Assembly: GCA_004352715.1 (NCBI GenBank) | Contig: SCFE01000007.1 | Coordinates: forward strand, 1,463,377 to 1,527,376 | Direction: 5' to 3' | DNA length: 64,000 nucleotides | Source of the DNA: Hofstenia miamia | Lineage: Eukaryota > Xenacoelomorpha > Acoela | Shown here: positions 23,416 through 34,187 of the stretch, piece after piece | Layout: each line of letters opens with the position of its first letter | How positions within the stretch are numbered: position 1 is the first letter of the stretch | Notes under the pieces: generated by a model | Databases searched by the model: none | What the model was told of the DNA's origin: nothing | The model's input: only the letters and a program-made list of their open reading frames with translations | Translations under genes and position numbers: made by a program

Positions 23416-24619
23416 TGTCTGTAATCAAGAGTCTCATCTTGCTCTCATGGATCCTGAAGTGTGGTCAGATGGCCTCTTGATCCGATACTATCGTCTCTCC
23501 GATGCTGAGCGCAAATCTTTTGGCCTTCGTCCCCGTCGTCGTGATGTTTCTGGTCGTGATTGACTACCTGCACCTCCTAGCTTGGATTTCACTCCTAATC
23601 CCAACTCTGGTTTCTCTTTTTTGCTCGCCAATGCTCGCAGTCTTGTCTCATTAAACCGTCGTCTCAGTGTTTACAACTACTTCTTACAGTCTCCTGTTGA
23701 CTTCATTTTCATTACTGAATCCTGGCTTGATCCTTCTCTTGCTGACAGTGTTGTTTTTCCTAATTCCGCACTTAAAGTTCTCTGCCGTATGGTCGTCATG
23801 GTGGTGCCTGATTGCCTCTCATCGCCCTAATCTGGACATTAAACCCCTCGCTTTTGAGTCTTTTTCCTTTGACTTCTGTTGCGGTTGTGCTGTTTTTCTC
23901 TGTGATCACATTGTTTTTCTTCTCTGTGTTTACAACCCTCCTTCCAGCAGTCCTTTTCGTATTCTCCTTGCAGATTTTCCATCCATACTTGAGTACTTTC
24001 ATGATCAGTTTATCACTCTCTCTCTCTCTCTATCGTCAACTTGGATTTCCCACTCCTACTCATCTTCTCATCAGTGGTGACTTCAACCTCCCTAATGTTT
24101 GTTGGAATGCACTTAACTTTAATGACGCCTATGAATCCGCTGTTCTGGATTTTTTTGCTTCCTACTCTCTTGAACAACTCGTATTTTCTCCTACTTCCCG
24201 CTCCTCTCTTCTTGACTTGGTTTTGTGCTCTCGCCCTGATCGTATTTTTGACACCTCTGTGGTCCCTGTTCCGGTCGAACTGTCTGATCACTCATTTGTT
24301 CACTTCAGCCCCCATCTGCTTGCCTGCAACTCCTCAATACGCTCGATCTAACAGTGACTTTGTATCTCTAAATGCTGCTCTCTCTTCTTCATTCCCCATT
24401 TTTAATGACTTTTCTCTGCTGGTGACTGGTACATCTTCCTTCACCAAGTTATTTCATCCTTTGTTCCTCGTGGTCGGAAAAAGCGTATTTCTCTCACCTT
24501 ATATTTCTCATCCCTTTCTGTACACTCTTTGAATAAACTCGAATCTTTCAAACGCCGTTGCAGTGCTTCCGATTCTTCAAAACTCTCTTCTCTCACCGAA
24601 GACGTCATCAACTTCATTG
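23416..24619 (+). pseudogene. LINE A: end of ORF1 and apurinic endonuclease domain
   Basis: After a short ORF1 tail (to about 23564), the endonuclease begins near 23582 with FSFLLANARSLVSLNRRL and FIFITESWLD, where the E is a catalytic residue. Further on, in other frames, come LLISGDFNLPNVCWN (the D.N metal site) and ELSDHSFVHF (the terminal SDH). The order fits an APE-type endonuclease of the CR1/jockey group. At least two frameshifts separate these blocks. The sense strand is strikingly rich in C and T, unlike everything around it. The copy is cut at 24619 by an antisense LINE B piece. Confidence 0.75.
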
Positions 24620-25020
24620 AACCAGGTAAAATCCCTCTATTCTCTGTAGCTTTTAAAAGTGCATCAGAAGTTGAACAATTTTTTCGAAATCCAAATTGAG
24701 TATTTGACAAAAGATTATATTTATTTAGGTGTTCTGTTATTTGATCGTGCAATAAGCTTTTGCTCATTGGAGATGTTATCGAAATTGGCCTATAATTTTG
24801 CGCAAGTACAGGATCGTTTTTCTTAAAAATGGGAGTAAGATGAGCAGTTTTTAAATAATCCGGAAAGTAATTATTTCGTATGCATTCATTAAATATATAA
24901 TTTAAGGGACTTTAAGTGCCCATTAAGGAATGTTTGAAGGCCCACTTGATTTGTTGGACTTAAGCTTATGAATTGCTTTTAATGTTTCTAAACCTGTTGT
25001 AAAACGATAAATCTGTTGTT
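24620..25020 (-). pseudogene. Antisense LINE B-family fragment, N-terminal RT blocks
   Basis: On the minus strand one can read, in order, KSSGPSNIP, NYRPISIT, and a frame with LLSNTQFGFRKNCSTSDALL. These are RT blocks 1-3 and match the LINE B copy at 28.77-29.1 kb. The polymerase palm and 3' end are absent here. Together with 22550-23414 it may represent two halves of one inverted insertion separated by a contig join. Confidence 0.7.
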
Positions 25021-26059
25021 GCTTTTTTGCGTTCCCTGCATTCCAAACCTGACCTCCACAGCTTCCATTGGAACCATCTTTCTGCTCACGCGGATCTGGA
25101 GAAAGCTGATCTCTTCAATGCCTATTTCTGTCCTGGTCCTTCTGCCACCTCCCCGCTGATTCACCTATGTGACATCGTCTTCAACGCGCATGATATTTCC
25201 CTCATGCTTAAGTCTTGCAAATTGTCTGGTCCTTGCTACCCTGATGGCGTCCCATCCTTTGTTATCCATGAAATTTCCTTAAATCTTTCCATCCATGTAA
25301 AGCAACTCTTCTACATTTGCTCCTCTAAACGTTTTCCGCCTTGCTGGAAAACATCTTTGATCTCTCCACTATTAAAATCCAATCAGCTTCCCTCCTCTCA
25401 AGTCACTTCTTATCGCCCAATAGCTATTCTTTCTCGGCTGTCAATCATCTTTTAGCGTCTTGTCTTCCGTTATGTGTTCACTAAAATTCGCACCTCTTCT
25501 CCGCTTCTCAGCATGGTTCTACCATCATGAACTTGCTCACTTTGATTGAAATCTGCTATTTCCACTCTGATTGTAATGATCCTGGTTGCATTATCTTTTT
25601 TGAAATTTCTAAAGCTTTGATCGGCTCCCTCATTCTATCCTTCTTGACAAATTATATTTATTTGGCTTTGATGCTGATTTCATCGAACTCTTTCAGTCTT
25701 ACCTGTCCAATCGCCGTCAGTGTGCCAAAATCTACTAGTCTATTTATTCCCCTGCTATTGTCTCTAGTTGTGCTCCTCAAGGTTCCGTGTTTGCTGTTCT
25801 CTTCTTGTTGCTATCAACGACCTCCCTCAATCTGTCCTGAACTCATCCTGTCTACTGTCCTTTTCTGTATCTCTCCCTTCTGATCTTCCTCTTCCTTTGA
25901 AGTTTTTCCCTCACCATACTCATCTTGGAGTTCAACTTTCTGATAACTTAAATTGGTCTGGTCAGGTCTCTTTACGTCTCCGCAAAGCTAATTTTTCACT
26001 CTTTGCTCTCTTCCGCAATGTTCCCTATTATTCCACTTCTGCTGGGAAGCTTTCTTTGA
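25021..26059 (+). pseudogene. LINE A: reverse transcriptase, broken frames
   Basis: The 142-codon frame from 25027 has KLSGPCYPDGVPSFVI, LISPLLKS and TSYRPIAILSRLS, the N-terminal RT blocks. Later frames at 25527-26059 give eroded polymerase blocks, then HLGVQLSDNLNWSGQV, the post-RT block. The catalytic YxDD motif is not readable. The sequence stops at 26059, where LINE B is inserted, and resumes at 30457. Confidence 0.75.
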
Positions 26060-26151
26060 TAGGCCGCGATGATTCATAGGCCGCGATGATTCATAGGCCG
26101 CGATGATTGCATAGGCCGCGATGATTTCTGATAGGCCGCGATGATTTCTCA
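26060..26151 (+). promoter_or_regulatory. 5' array of five GC-rich repeats at the start of LINE B
   Basis: Five units built on AGGCCGCGATGATT, spaced 17-20 bp, form the extreme 5' end of LINE B and run into the ORF1 start. They are the most CpG-rich stretch nearby. Tandem 5' monomers serve as internal promoters in some LINEs; that role here is inferred. Confidence 0.55.
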
Positions 26152-27169
26152 CAGAGCAGTCGATGCTCACGCGTGCTCCTTTCTCAAAACATTTACGAAT
26201 TCCTCACTATCGCCTTCCGCAAATCACAGCGAACTTGTTGCCCCCTTTCTACAACTTGATAAGTCCGAACTACTCCTTATTCATGAATTACTAAGGAAAT
26301 TCATTGCTGACGAAGAAAGAGACAAATCACTCGCCGACATCACAACCCAGTCCCATCCTGATGTTAATAACGCCGTCACATCACAAGCTCCACAATTAGA
26401 TCGTGTTACCAGAAACCTCAAGCCACTAACTATTAAGCCTCACACCGACTTCTTAATCTTAGGATCGTCAATGTATAGAAACCTTAGAGCTAACCACCTC
26501 ATCAATAATCACAAAGTCACTGTCCACTCTTACTCAGGGGCTACAATTGAGGAACTCACACGCGTTATTAAGCAGTACCCGAAAGAAACGTTCGTCAAGA
26601 AAATTCTCATTACAATTGGTCGTAATGATATAATGCAGAATAAATCGAATTTTACAGAAAAGTATACAAATTTAATTGAAGCTGTTAAGACTACTTTTGA
26701 AAATGCAAAAGTATTTCTTGGAGAACTTGCGCCATTTGTATTCAATCGCCACCTCAACAGTAAAGCATTCGAACTGAACACTCTTCTGCACCAAAACTCC
26801 AAATCACTAGGATACTTTGTTTTCCCGAACTGCAACTCTTTTATTTTGAATGCCCTGCCGAACCCAAGGCTATTCGCACGCGACAACATTCACTTTTCGA
26901 AGGCTGGTTATGCAACTCTTGCAAAACTAATCAAAGAATTCTTTGGTGCCCCTCGATCCGGACGAGCTTCGTTTCACAAACCTCAAAGCGCGAACCGTTC
27001 CTTTTATACACCGCCTAATTATCGCCACTTTCTAATTAATCAAACGCAACACAAATCACCGGCGTACGCTCGCTTATACTCAGAAGTTGCCGCTTTACCA
27101 CCGCAGTTATCACCAAGTGAAATTTCACAGTTAAGAAATTTACTAGTTTTATCTAATAATGCATATTAA
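26141..27169 (+). CDS. LINE B ORF1, SGNH hydrolase/esterase-like protein
   Basis: An open frame of 342 codons. The first 100 residues are low in recognisable structure. From about residue 105 it has DFLILGSSMYRNL, where the GxS is the nucleophile block of SGNH hydrolases. Then come ILITIGRNDIM, matching the G.ND block III, and a C-terminal DNIHFSKAGYATL, matching the DxxH block V. The serine, Asn and Asp-His are all present, so the fold may be catalytically competent. ORF1 proteins of CR1-type LINEs often carry such an esterase together with nucleic-acid binding; the substrate is unknown. The stop overlaps the ORF2 start by 11 bp (27159-27169), suggesting coupled translation. Confidence 0.8.
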   Translation: MISHRAVDAHACSFLKTFTNSSLSPSANHSELVAPFLQLDKSELLLIHELLRKFIADEERDKSLADITTQSHPDVNNAVTSQAPQLDRVTRNLKPLTIKPHTDFLILGSSMYRNLRANHLINNHKVTVHSYSGATIEELTRVIKQYPKETFVKKILITIGRNDIMQNKSNFTEKYTNLIEAVKTTFENAKVFLGELAPFVFNRHLNSKAFELNTLLHQNSKSLGYFVFPNCNSFILNALPNPRLFARDNIHFSKAGYATLAKLIKEFFGAPRSGRASFHKPQSANRSFYTPPNYRHFLINQTQHKSPAYARLYSEVAALPPQLSPSEISQLRNLLVLSNNAY

Positions 27170-30100
27170 TTTACTATATAAAGTAATTGTAAAATCCAGG
27201 TTAAGAATACGTCTACATCTAACCGAAATGAAATTGACTCTTATTATGTTAAGCTTTAAAAAATGCCTCTTCTATGCCTTGATATTATTTTATCTTCTCT
27301 CTTCACAGGGAATAGAAAAAAACCCGGGTCCTAACATTTTTTATGAAGCATTTGCCTCAAAACTAAACACCAGTAATTCGATTAATTATATCCACATTAA
27401 TTTTCAGAATCTAGCTGCTAAATACCACCAATTTAGACAGTTTATGGCAAATTTCCAAAATGAAACTATCATAGGAATTTCAGAAACTTGGTTGTGTAAC
27501 GATGACCCTGATTCAAATTGGTCATTTGATAGTTCGATTTACAAATTATTTCGTAGGGATAGAGCTTTAAATAATTTCTTAGAAAAGGTCAAAGGTGGCG
27601 GTGTCTTATTCCTTGTTCCCAAAATATATAATCCAAAATTCCGACATAATATCGCAAATTGTAATTCTAAATTTGAAAGTTTATGGATTGAATTAAATAA
27701 TCCAATTAGAACCTCCCACTACAAAAAGCAATTACTCAATGTGTCATATTGCCCTTCAAAAAAGTATTTGACAGAATTTATCAAACAAATGGAAACTGAA
27801 TTATCCATCGCTTGTGCTGAAAATAAGGATGTTCTCTTGCTCGGAGATTGGAATATTAACTATCTTGTCGGCTCTGAAAAATCAAAATTAGATTCTTTAC
27901 TAAATGCGTATAATTTGAAGTCTGCAAACACGAAAATTCCCACTAGACTTACTCATAACTCTCAGACAATAATCGACTACATCATTACATCCGAAATATC
28001 TGATTTTAATTTTAAATTTTACTCAACGGAATGCCCTTTCTCAGATCATTGCATAATATCAATCAGTGTACCTAAGACTAGTGAAAACACATCGAAAACA
28101 TGGATTACAACCCGTATTCGAAATATGGATAATCTAAATAATCTAAAATTAGCACTTTCAAATCAGAACTGGCAATGTGTTTATACAGCAACCGAACCCA
28201 ATGCAATGATGAGTAAGCTTTTAAAAATTCTTGAATATTATGTCAACTTATATTGCCCTGAACAACGTGTTTTATTAAATCCTAATAACTCTAAAGCAAA
28301 AGATAACTCAAAAAATTCTAAGGAGTGGATTACCGACGACTGTAAAACACTCATTCGAGCGAAAAATCAAGCATATAAAAATTTCTTAAATAACCAATGT
28401 GAAGTAAATTTTAACCGCTACAAGAGAGCTAGAAACATCTGTAACATAGCAAATCGTAAGGCTTATAATACGTACAAAGAATATAATGGAATGCTATCTC
28501 AAAAATCTAAATGGAGTTTTATTCATAATCTGACAAATCGCAATAAACGGGTCACCAATAAGATCATAGCTATAACAGACGACTATGGCAAATTGCAGAA
28601 GGATCCTTATCACATCTCCAATATTTTAAACAAATCATTCGTAAATTTGGGCAACTATTCTGGGGATAATGTAAAATATATTGAAAATGAAAAGCTTTAT
28701 GCACACGATTTTACCTTTAGATTTACGACTAGTTATGAAATGCTCAAAGCCTTAAATAAATTAAAATCCGGCAAATCCAGTGGGCCGTCAAATATTCCCA
28801 CATGGATACTTAAGGAAATCGCACACTTAATTAATATTCCTCTTAACTACATTTTTAATGAATGCATTAAATCCAAAACATTCCCAGACTGCTTAAAAGA
28901 AGCACATGTTACTCCGCTTTACAAAAAAAATGATGAAACATGCCCACTAAATTATAGGCCTATTTCAATCACGACCCCAATAAGTAAAGTTTTTGAAAGA
29001 CTAATATTCAATCAAATGTTCAAGCATATTAAAAAACATAATCGGCTCTCTGCAACCCAATTTGGATTTAGAAGAAGTTTTCAACGAATGATGCACTTAT
29101 CCAGGCAACAGAGAACAGTGAAATTAACTTTTATAATAATTACAATATGTTGCTATATGCAGCTTAGATCTCTCTAAGGCATTTGATTCAATCGACCATG
29201 ACATACTAATAAAAAAACTAAAACGTATGGGATTCTCCCTCGATAGTACTAGTTTAATTGCGAGTTTCTTAAGTAATAGGAAACAACGAGTTAAAATCAA
29301 CTCAGTACTTTCAGACTGGCTGTATATTGAAAAAGGTGTTCCGCAAGGAACCATTCTTGGACCTCTTCTGTTTAATATCTATGTCAATGATATGAACTTT
29401 TATACTAATTGCAATCTTATACAATATGCAGACGATACCTGTATATTTTCCGCCAACAAGTCATTAGATGTTGCAATAAAAAAAGTGGAATCCAACTGCC
29501 AGTCACTAAGCCATTATTTCTCTATGCACAAATTACGCATTAATGCCGAGAAAACGCAATTCTGTATAATGAACCCCGTTTTCAACAATAACTTGCATAC
29601 AAATAAAAATTTGACTATAAAAAATGCAATTATTTCTACAAGTGATACTTTCAAATATTTAGGATTAATAATTGACTCAAAACTTTCTTTTTCCGAGCAC
29701 ATTAAATCTACACAGAAAAAAATTGCTGCTGGCATAAGAACTATTTCTCAGGTTGCTGACCTATTACCTCCTCATGCAATAATTCAGCTATTCCACGCAT
29801 TTGTTATGAGCCACCTAAATTACGAGAGTGTACTATTTTCAAATTTGAGCACATTATTGATAAATAAACTTTAGCTGCAATATAAATGGGCTTTAAATGT
29901 TTGCAAAAGAAATTCTAGTAACACCAAAAATTATATTTTGGAAACGTGTCCTTCTCCTCAACAATTAATACAAATCAATATTGCTACATTATTTTTCAAA
30001 GCTGCTAACGAAATTCCGCCTTATGATAAGATAAATCTCCCTGAATTCAAGAAAACTTTCAATAGACGGTCTAAGAAATATGTTGTCACTAGGTTCAGAC

Positions 30101-30300
30101 GTAAAGTCAAAGAAAATTCATTTTTAAACGTAGCCACAAGGCAATGGAATAATCTACCTAACGAAATTAAGCATATTACAAAACTGAAAGAATTCCGAAA
30201 TAGTGTGAAAAGATTTATTCTTAAGCAAAAATTCATCTCAGGAAGATCTTGGACAGGGTACAAATTCTATAATAGCAATTACACAATTACTAGAATGTAG
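27159..30300 (+). pseudogene. LINE B ORF2, endonuclease-reverse transcriptase with frame breaks
   Basis: The protein begins with a basic and hydrophobic stretch ending in GIEKNPGPN near residue 57. The APE endonuclease follows: SETWLCNDD, VKGGGVLF, LLGDWNINYL (27842) and PFSDHCIISI (28040). The RT has SSGPSNIP, NYRPISITTPISKVFERL, QFGFR, LDLSKAFDSIDH-type sequence, GVPQGTILGPLLFNIYVND and YADDTCIF (29425-29436). The first frame fails near 29083 by what looks like one missing base, and a second shift lies near 29160. From 29227 the frame is open except for a TAG at 29872-29874, then continues to 30300 with WNNLPNEIK. All catalytic residues I checked are present, so inactivation is recent. Confidence 0.85.
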
Positions 30301-30420
30301 ACTTATTCTTAGCCTTCTTAGCAATGTATAGGTTTGTAAATAGTATGATTTTGTTTTATTTTTATTTTTAATGATGCTATTTTGAGAAGCCATCAGTTTG
30401 TATTAATTGCTTTACCTTCT

Positions 30421-30456
30421 CTTAATAAAGATTGTCTTATCTTATCTTATCTTATC
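30421..30456 (+). repeat. LINE B 3' terminus with TTATC repeats
   Basis: AATAAAG is followed by about four TTATC units ending at 30456, next to resumed LINE A sequence. CR1/L2 elements typically end in such short tandem repeats rather than poly(A). Confidence 0.75.
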
Positions 30457-30650
30457 AAGTCCATTCCTCGCGCCATTCTTCTCTATGCATCTCCCTGTTG
30501 GTGGCCTTCCCGTTTCTTGTTCCACTCTATGGAACGTTTCCAGAAGCGTGCATTCAAATGGATTTCTACCTTGCCATACAAAGACGCTCTTCTCAAATTC
30601 TTCCCCCCTTCCGCTGTCACTCTACCTGTAAAATCTGTGATTCGTCAGAA
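30457..30650 (+). pseudogene. LINE A: C-terminal tail downstream of the nested LINE B
   Basis: The frame has IPRAILLYASPCWWPS and ERFQKRAFKWI, the usual layout after the RT in CR1/jockey proteins. It resumes LINE A after the LINE B insertion. The end of LINE A similarity is not sharp; I placed it at about 30650 where the C- and T-rich composition stops. Confidence 0.65.
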
Positions 30651-32906
30651 AAATTTAGGCTAACATTTTATTTGGCGACGATTCAAAAGCAGATTATTTT
30701 GAGTATAATTTTGAAAACTGACACATTTGTTGGATAACTATAAAAAGTTATTCCACGAACTTTGAAGTAATGGCTATGCAAATGTTCTATTATATTCATA
30801 AGAGTTCCGAAAATCGTTTCAATGGAAATGTGTTACAGGCTAAGCATGAACTACAACCAGGGAACCTGAGGTAATGAAATTAAGTATAAAGCAAACTACA
30901 TTTTTATGCAAAAAATTATTAGCATCAATTCCTGTTGTCTCAATTTTATTATATCTAACATCTTGCAAGCACATCTCATCAATAAGCATCATGCAGTCTG
31001 ATTTAATAGACTCCTTGGATTAAAGTTTTATAAGCATGTGGTAAACATCAACTTTTCAAGTGCATAAACTCCTCAAAGTTCGGGGGTGCGGAATCTTTGT
31101 ATAGTTCGTTCATTAAACAGTTACCTTTGTCCCAATCATCACAATTAATGTAATCAAACAGAGCTGTGTTCAGAGTTTTTACTGACAGTACAATAATACT
31201 TCGAACAAAGCCAGGCTGTGTAATTAAGACTTTTTCCATTTATTCGAGCTAGAGTTAGGTTCTGGTAAGTGTTTAATAGAAAGTCAACCCATGTCAGTTT
31301 AATTTTAAAGTAGTTACAAAGTATATATCTATTTTCGTAAACAGCGTACATCAATTAAGAACGTTCAAAGTAAATTAGACCCAAATTGTATATTCATGGG
31401 CAAAAGTTTCAATCGTATGACATGGGTTAATCAGAGAAGCTTTTAGAATTAAGGAAATAATTTCTCAAAATATTTCTTATAAACAAAGAAAGCATGTCAA
31501 TGTGAACCAAGACAATATTTGATAACTCCATGATGTGAACATATATTTTCTAGACAAAATAAAAATTAAAAAAATTAGTTTCGTCTAAATTTTTGGCGCA
31601 ATCTTCTGAGAACCATTGTTCCAACTTGCTGTATTGTATTAAATATTATGAAATTAGTCTAATAAAGTACACATTCCAATGTTTCTGACTACAACAAACA
31701 AGTTAATAAATAATATTTAAACGTTCTATTTTTTTAAGTTAATGCTTTCTATATTAAATATAACAGGTACCCAAAACATTACCAAGTACTAAACGTATTT
31801 TTATTGGTTACTGTTAGTTTTGAAACGTACTCGCTAAGTAAAAGAAAATGATATACATGTAATTAACGAATTAAATACATTTAAAAGTTAATGTTAATTA
31901 CGAAAATTTTTAAATGATTCGATTCTTTGGATTCAAATATTAAATTCATTAGGCTATACTTTTGAGCCTACTCTTCAATATTAATTTTAATTAAAATTAA
32001 GCAGCAATAAATGCTCTTTACTTATGAATGTAAACAACTTAAAATTCTTTATTAATTTGGAAAACCAATTTGACTATTAGTCAAAGGATTTCTAGTAAAA
32101 TATAGAAATATCTACAGTATCAGTGGGTCCGGAATGGATAATAAGGGCAGCGTAATTAGGGATAAATCAGGGCTGTATAAAAAGAAGATTCAGTTATATC
32201 CGGATAATTAGAATTTAAAACTAAAACCCTGAATACATCAACACTTCAGAAGTATTGTAGTGCTACAATAATGTATTAAAATTTCGAAGATAAAGAGATA
32301 GAAAGCTTTAGAACAATATCACATGTTGATTGTAATGCTATTGGGGATGTTACATGTACATTTTCAATTTTCTGTATACGCAATATAATTCTGGCGGCTT
32401 AATATATTAAAATTCGAAACAAGCGATTAGTACACTCTTTGAATAAGCATTTTTTTATAATAGTTAATAATTGAAGTTTTGTTAGGATAATTTGCTATTA
32501 CATCATTTGATTAAACAAAATTAAACTTATGTTATATACCAATTGTGTTCAGGCTTGGCATCTCTCAAAATATGTTTATTTAGCTTAAGTTTGAAATTTG
32601 CGCGGCTCTTGCATCTATCGCGCGCGCTGTTTTAAACAATGCCTTACTCTTTGCTGTCAGCAAAGTTATATACGTTATAGTTAATAATCAAAATTCAAAA
32701 TCGATGATATTTGCATTTTGCATTGAGTTCTGTCACTTGGGCTGATATCAATTAGTTGGTAGTGGTATAATTGATTTTAAAAAAATAGAGAAAATAATGT
32801 GCAAACTGATAAATGATAACCAACATACCACATGTATTCGGATCAATATTACAGCTATTTATATACAAATTATACAATATATGTACAAAAACTACTATAT
32901 TTGAAA
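30651..32906. other. Intergenic, nothing recognised
   Basis: AT-rich sequence. Short minus-strand frames at 31.05-31.35 kb show no domain. Confidence 0.5.
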
Positions 32907-33617
32907 TTAATGCGATATATTTAAATAACCATTATCAATTAGATATCGAATATCACTCTGAAATTCCGAGTCGTCTTTGTGTTCATGTAGAAATCTGCGG
33001 CCATGATGTGGGCTTTTCTCCAGGAACTGACAAAGCTTTTGGACTTTTGCCTTTTTAAGAATAGCAGACGTCTTCTGATCAAACTTGTTTTCAGATACAT
33101 TTGCATTTGAATTCATTTCAGTAAAATGTGTGCCTAAAAAAGACATCCATTCTTTGAAAAAAACTTGGACGTCTTTATCATCTGCATACTGTTTCATAGC
33201 AGCTGATGGATTTTCAGTAAATGTCGACAAAACTTTTGAATATTTGGGATCATTAAGCTTAGCAGCCATATCTTTGTTATTCGATAATTTATTTAATAAA
33301 CTATCATTTAACCATTCCTTATTCTGCAAGGTATTGTAAACAGCGTTGTCATTGTTTAGCACATGTAGACTACTTGCTGATTTATTAACAGTTACATAGG
33401 GCAAATTTTCATTCTTTTTCACGCATTTTTTAGCATTTGATTCCAAAAGAAAACCCTTTCCGAAGCCAGCAAACTGAGTTTCATTTTTGGAGTTCTTTAA
33501 TTCAACATCTGTTTTTTGGATAACTGACTTATTCGAATTAGATACTGGAGATGTATGAAAATGATTTCTGTTTTTGTAGTGTTCAGTGAAATCTTCTAAT
33601 GGCGGGGGCAAGTCATC
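32907..33617 (-). CDS. Probable last exon of a host gene, STI1-like repeat protein
   Basis: An open minus-strand frame of about 236 codons ends in a stop at 32907. It starts right after an acceptor-like ATAATTTAG, and no ATG opens it, so it is best read as a terminal exon with earlier exons upstream at higher coordinates. The sequence begins DDLPPPLEDFTEHY, has GFGKGFLL near residue 50, and a middle part with LNDPKYSKVLSTFTENPSAAMK, resembling the DP/NP helical repeat of STI1-type co-chaperone domains. The C-terminus is charged. Lysine- and asparagine-rich composition fits an AT-rich host. I do not recognise the gene; the STI1 resemblance is weak. Confidence 0.55.
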   Translation of the reverse strand, partial: DDLPPPLEDFTEHYKNRNHFHTSPVSNSNKSVIQKTDVELKNSKNETQFAGFGKGFLLESNAKKCVKKNENLPYVTVNKSASSLHVLNNDNAVYNTLQNKEWLNDSLLNKLSNNKDMAAKLNDPKYSKVLSTFTENPSAAMKQYADDKDVQVFFKEWMSFLGTHFTEMNSNANVSENKFDQKTSAILKKAKVQKLCQFLEKSPHHGRRFLHEHKDDSEFQSDIRYLIDNGYLNISH

Positions 33618-33988
33618 CTAAATTATATGTTAATGGAAATATTCAATTAAGTAAAATGAACAATATATATTTAATACAAATTAAAACAAACGTGATCACG
33701 TCCATATCTCAGCAGCACTAGTGACGCTAAGGGCTCTCATTGGTACTTAAAAGACCATATGAAATCCCGTCCTTTTTACCCTAATGAAATTAACGAGTTG
33801 ACTATCACCGTTACAAATAAATTTCATTCCTCAAATGATAAAGTTATCCATGAAAAATTTTTTAATTATAGTTTTTATGTAATTAAGTATGTACTTTTAA
33901 AATTTGAAAAAAAATTGATTACAACTTTTATAAATTAAAACAATTCAGACATCTGTACATTGAATGCAAATGACCTTTTATTACCTAT
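33618..33988. other. Upstream intron or intergenic sequence
   Basis: AT-rich, with no recognised exon or repeat. Confidence 0.4.
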
Positions 33989-34182
33989 TGTAACATCAGT
34001 CGGTAGTTGTTATTTATCGGCCAGATCACGCGCTTTTCGTATTTACCAGTTGTTTTCATGTTTGTAAAAATTGCAAATACGCATTGTATATAAGACATCC
34101 AAGCATCTGTAAACAGAGAAATAGCTTCACAGTTCTCTTTCACAGTTCTCTTGTTCGCTAGAATCACCCCAGTGATTCTACA
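33989..34182. mobile_element. Candidate solo LTR, 194 bp, TGT...ACA ends
   Basis: The unit starts TGTAACATCAG and ends GATTCTACA, the TG...CA form of LTRs, and is flanked by CTAT on both sides (33985-33988 and 34183-34186), a 4-bp duplication as in some Gypsy elements. It contains a TATATAAG box at about two thirds of its length. A diverged copy lies at 58185 onwards. The end carries the hairpin TAGAATCAC-CCCA-GTGATTCTA. Its parent element is not in the window, and its nature as an LTR is inferred. Confidence 0.5.
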
Positions 34183-34187
34183 CTATT

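Larger units (their letters stand above)
26060..30456 (+). mobile_element. LINE B: nearly complete CR1/L2-like non-LTR retrotransposon
   Basis: A 4.4 kb unit inserted into the post-RT region of LINE A, which reads up to about 26059 and again from 30457. Parts in order: a 5' array of GGCCGCGATGATT units, ORF1 with an SGNH-type domain, an 11-bp overlap into ORF2 (endonuclease and RT), a short 3' UTR, and a 3' tail of TTATC repeats. An esterase-like ORF1 and a short simple-repeat tail instead of poly(A) are established CR1/L2 traits. ORF2 carries two frameshifts and one in-frame stop, so this copy cannot encode a full protein, although ORF1 is open. Confidence 0.85.

Noticed and set aside
26530-26889. 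Minus-strand 119-codon frame in LINE B ORF1
   Set aside because: Antisense to the SGNH domain; no independent support.
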